From contig JBCCWS010000046.1 of NCBI GenBank assembly GCA_039193195.1, positions 1 to 47,127 on the forward strand: DNA of 47,127 bases, in the 5' to 3' direction. The notes beneath the pieces were generated by a model. That model was given only the letters and a program-made list of their open reading frames with translations, was not told the DNA's origin and made no database searches. A program made the position numbers and the translations under genes. Numbering within the stretch: position 1 is the first letter of the stretch; every line of letters starts with the position of its first letter. Positions 44,838 through 47,127 of the stretch are shown here, piece by piece. Source of the DNA: Pseudomonadota bacterium. Lineage in GTDB: Bacteria > Pseudomonadota > Gammaproteobacteria > Steroidobacterales > JBCBZW01.

Positions 44838-45345
44838 GGCGCGATGACGGTGAGCGCGGCAGGCGGAGGCGACAGTTGTACGTTCGACGACGCCCTTCGA
44901 GTGAGGATGTCTGGCTGTATCGTCCGCTACGACCGCCAGTTCCTGCGCCCCATCTTCGCCGCCCAGGAGCTCACGTCCGAGCGCTTTCCGGCGAGGATAC
45001 CTATCGCTCCCGCCGAAGCGCCCCCCGCGGCCCCCAACGTCACAACACCGACCTCCCCAACTCCCCCACGTGCCTCGGAATCCGATCTCGTGGCGGGCTC
45101 AACGACCCCTAGCACCCTGAACCTGATCGTGGGATCGTGATGACAGCGGCCCCACAGTTCGTGGCGCACGATGCACGCAAGTCCCGTTCGGCGATCGTGC
45201 AATACACTCACCTGTCTGTGACGATGATCGGTTGATCATCGGCGAAGCCAGTCATTCAGCCGCATCGCCGACTCGGCTGCACGCCGGCCATCAATGACGT
45301 CATGAAATGGTCGCAGACGCGCCCATCCCAAGTCCTCAGCTAGCT
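44838..45345. other. Intergenic region downstream of the porin gene
   Basis: About 500 bases with no supported gene. A frame on the minus strand (44927-45211) and ones on the plus strand lack recognisable families. The region holds the hairpin at 45222-45241. Confidence 0.45.
45222..45241 (-). repeat. Perfect hairpin downstream of the porin gene
   Basis: CGATGATC, loop GGTT (AACC on the minus strand), GATCATCG: an 8-base perfect stem about 105 bases beyond the porin stop codon. It has no T-run after it on the minus strand, so it is a poor intrinsic terminator. It may stabilise the mRNA end or be a protein-binding palindrome. Confidence 0.3.
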
Positions 45346-46773
45346 CTAGAAGTCGTAGCGCGCGACGAATTCGATCCGCACACCGTCGCCGTCAGACTCG
45401 TTGACTGTTTCTATGGTGTTGTAGATTCCTTCAATTCCGAAGGTGACGTTCTCATTGGCCGTATAAAAGAGATTCGCGCTGAAGCGCTCTCCGCTAGCGT
45501 AGGACAGGGGGGTGGATCCTTCAGGAGAATCAAGATCAAAAATGCTCGCTGTGACTGTGGACCGCCAACGATCTGCCCAAAAGTGTTGGTACCCTAGAAA
45601 GGCGCCAAGTATCCCAGTGGCGTCAACCGCTCCCGTGTCTGAGACAATCCCATCCAACTCACCAACAAACGAGGAGAAGTAGTGTACGAACCCCTCTCCA
45701 TACTGGGTGGCGAAGGAGACGTTGTTGCGGTCAGACCCCGTAAATGGTGTGTTGATGCGACCGGAAACATGGACCCCGCCTGTGAAATCCGAGTCATTGT
45801 CCGACCTCAATTGAAGGCCGAGCGCCGAGATCCGCAGATAGCCCCAATCGCGCTGAATCTTGGAGAAGGCAACGACGTTCGGTATCTGCTCTGACGCGAT
45901 CAAGTCGGTGCTACCCCCTAAATCGGCTGCAGGATTCTCAATGCCCAGCCCCCAGTTTGACTCTTCGCGTTCACCGCTAACGTAATAGATTCCTGGATTT
46001 CTTAGCACCGGCGCAGCCAATGGTCCGCCGGGATCAGCGGTTTCGGGAAAGGAAAATACGTCCACAAACCCAGACCAGAACTGACCTATCTTCCACGGCC
46101 CCCATTCAGCGGCTGCATGGCGCAGCCGCAGGTCGAAGTCGTTCGTAAACTCGTCGCCGTCGCCAAAGAAATCAAATTCAACAAACGTGCGAAATTCACC
46201 GTATTCAGTCGGGGCCCGATAGTCGAAGTTGACTCGACTGTGTCGGACGTGGATCGCCGATTGTTGCTCACGATCGTCAACACTGCCGTTCAGCGGGATC
46301 GTTGGCGGCGTACCGATCTGCTGGAATCCCAGATTGTCCGTATCGAAATTGGCGCTAACCTGGACTGCGCCCCCAATGCGAAATGCACCATTGGTTCCCG
46401 GGACTCCGATTGACCTATCGAATTGCCCGGTCGTGACGAAAGCATCGTCTGGAAAACGGCCGAGCGGTTGACGCGTAGCAAGAGAGCCGCGTGGGTCGAG
46501 ACGGGCCTGCCTCGCGGGCTGCGCCGGGGTGTCGGTCTCGGAAGACGGGAGCGAAACGGGCTCGTCTAGGACCCTTACATCACTTACATCGTTGGATTGT
46601 TGCTCTGATGCTTGGGCTTCAATGAGTTCGTTGACGAGATCTCTCAGCGCCCTGACTTCTTTTCGGAGAGCCTCAACTTCGTCGTCCTGAGTCTGTGCGA
46701 GCACCGTAGGCACGCTCATGGTTGCCGCTGCCACGCCAGTCCATAGCCATATTAGCCATCGGACTCTCCGCAC
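45346..46773 (-). CDS. DcaP-like outer-membrane porin
   Basis: 475 residues. A signal peptide (MRRVRWLIWLWTGVAAATM and on to A26, cleavage after VLA) is followed by a short coiled coil (about 29-58, DDEVEALRKEVRALRDLVNE), a Ser/Pro/Gln-rich linker, and a beta-barrel of about 360 residues rich in alternating aromatic strands (HVRHSRVNFDYRAP, EFRTFVEFDFFGDGD, LRLRHAAAEWGPWKIGQF). It ends with the outer-membrane signature VARYDF, C-terminal Phe. The N-terminal trimerising coiled coil plus barrel matches the DcaP family of trimeric outer-membrane channels for small, often acidic, solutes. The start is GTG 46773, chosen because GGGGAGG lies 7 bases upstream and the signal peptide starts right there. 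The gene is separated from the cluster by 2.7 kb and a MITE, so a role in the cluster is doubtful. Confidence 0.85.
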   Translation of the reverse strand: MRRVRWLIWLWTGVAAATMSVPTVLAQTQDDEVEALRKEVRALRDLVNELIEAQASEQQSNDVSDVRVLDEPVSLPSSETDTPAQPARQARLDPRGSLATRQPLGRFPDDAFVTTGQFDRSIGVPGTNGAFRIGGAVQVSANFDTDNLGFQQIGTPPTIPLNGSVDDREQQSAIHVRHSRVNFDYRAPTEYGEFRTFVEFDFFGDGDEFTNDFDLRLRHAAAEWGPWKIGQFWSGFVDVFSFPETADPGGPLAAPVLRNPGIYYVSGEREESNWGLGIENPAADLGGSTDLIASEQIPNVVAFSKIQRDWGYLRISALGLQLRSDNDSDFTGGVHVSGRINTPFTGSDRNNVSFATQYGEGFVHYFSSFVGELDGIVSDTGAVDATGILGAFLGYQHFWADRWRSTVTASIFDLDSPEGSTPLSYASGERFSANLFYTANENVTFGIEGIYNTIETVNESDGDGVRIEFVARYDF

Positions 46774-46780
46774 TGCTTTG

Positions 46781-46787
46781 CCTCCCC
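46781..46787 (-). promoter_or_regulatory. Ribosome binding site deciding the porin GTG start
   Basis: GGGGAGG on the minus strand, 7 bases before GTG 46773. It supports the GTG that opens the signal peptide. Confidence 0.75.
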
Positions 46788-46994
46788 AGTTGCTCCTCCT
46801 CCTCGCCGCTGCTCACCGACGAGAAGTCTGATCTTTCTCGAGCTAATCACGCCTGCGCCAGTTGGAGAAGATTCATAGGCGCGCAGGGGATGCGCATCAG
46901 GCCAAATGCAGGGTGGCGGCATCTGCGAGCGCGGAACGCTAGTCGGGGCGCTAACGTCAACGAGCTCAAACCCCTCCAGGACGAGACCCCCCCC

Positions 46995-47127
46995 TGTCAG
47001 GATAGTTGCCCGGTGATTTGATTCTTACTTTTCTGAGCGGGGGGCGGAAGAGAGAGCATTCGATGCCCCGCTATTCCGAGCAGATCCGTGAGCAAGCTGT
47101 GCGCAAGATGATGCCGCCGAACGCGAA
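46995..47127 (+). mobile_element. Left end of a probable IS3-family element (truncated by window edge)
   Basis: The last 65 bases start a transposase OrfA-like gene. About 68 bases before it, TGTCAGGATAGTTGCCCGG at 46995 begins with the TG typical of IS3-family ends and is a likely terminal repeat. The right end and the rest of the element are beyond the window, so the repeat cannot be confirmed. Confidence 0.5.
47063..47127 (+). CDS. Transposase OrfA N-terminus, IS3/IS911-like (partial)
   Basis: ATG 47063 opens MPRYSEQIREQAVRKMMPP before the window ends. IS3-family OrfA proteins and related helix-turn-helix proteins start with a similar 'RYSEE(R/K)..AV..K(L/M)LPP' segment, followed by a helix-turn-helix that binds the element's ends. 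An AGAGAG purine run lies 5-10 bases upstream. Only 21 codons are visible, so whether the gene is intact cannot be judged. Confidence 0.65.
   Translation, partial: MPRYSEQIREQAVRKMMPPNA

Noticed and set aside
44640-45140. Plus-strand open frame of 166 codons
   Set aside because: Overlaps the decayed ABC ATPase on the other strand and has low-complexity Pro/Ala/Thr stretches.
45222-45241. Intrinsic terminator for the porin gene
   Set aside because: The stem is perfect but no T-run follows it on the minus strand; kept only as a hairpin.
1-47127. CRISPR arrays, tRNA, rRNA and riboswitches
   Set aside because: No regularly spaced repeats and no recognisable RNA gene folds were found on reading the non-coding parts.

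Overview
The window is dominated by one very long minus-strand biosynthetic locus, about 41 kb from the PKS start at 42627 down to 1538. It encodes a hybrid fatty-acyl-AMP ligase/PKS/NRPS assembly line with its thioesterases, a hydroxylase and two export systems. The DNA is fairly GC-rich. A DcaP-like outer-membrane porin, a MacAB-type tripartite pump and a PvdE/SyrD-type peptide exporter point to a Gram-negative proteobacterium, most likely a gammaproteobacterium. No rRNA, tRNA or housekeeping gene is present to fix the taxonomy.

Layout from the right, in the direction of transcription: a partial IS3-like insertion sequence runs off the right edge (46995-47127). Next come a porin gene (45346-46773, minus) and about 2.7 kb of gene-poor DNA holding a decayed ABC ATPase (44424-44653), a 157-bp MITE-like element with a CTAG duplication (44150-44306) and small palindromes. 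The cluster follows: PKS (33886-42627), cyclic-peptide ABC exporter (32127-33857), type II thioesterase (31084-31857), three NRPS genes with 3, 2 and 2 modules (21132-31049, 14540-21142, 7049-14452), a JmjC/cupin_8 hydroxylase (6145-6987), and a membrane-fusion protein, ABC ATPase and ABC permease (5969 to 1538). A plus-strand acyltransferase-3 gene (442-1524) converges on the permease. The left edge carries the tail of a probable IS66-type element (1-140).

Working model: the FAAL activates a fatty acid as acyl-AMP and the PKS module extends it once. Only KS, AT, KR and the C-terminal ACP keep their key residues. The DH and ER regions have lost theirs, and the ACP-like domain after the FAAL has Arg where the phosphopantetheine Ser should be. 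The expected output is therefore a 3-hydroxyacyl chain. Seven C-A-T modules then add seven amino acids. Module 3 carries the textbook Ala code and modules 1 and 2 have acidic pockets suggesting basic residues. The C-terminal TE releases the product, possibly by lactonisation onto the 3-hydroxyl. There are no epimerisation domains, no MbtH, no PPTase and no regulator in the window. The likely product is a hydroxylated, probably all-L lipoheptapeptide, exported first by the PvdE/SyrD-like protein and then by the MacAB-like pump. All specificity calls were read by eye and should be treated as hypotheses.
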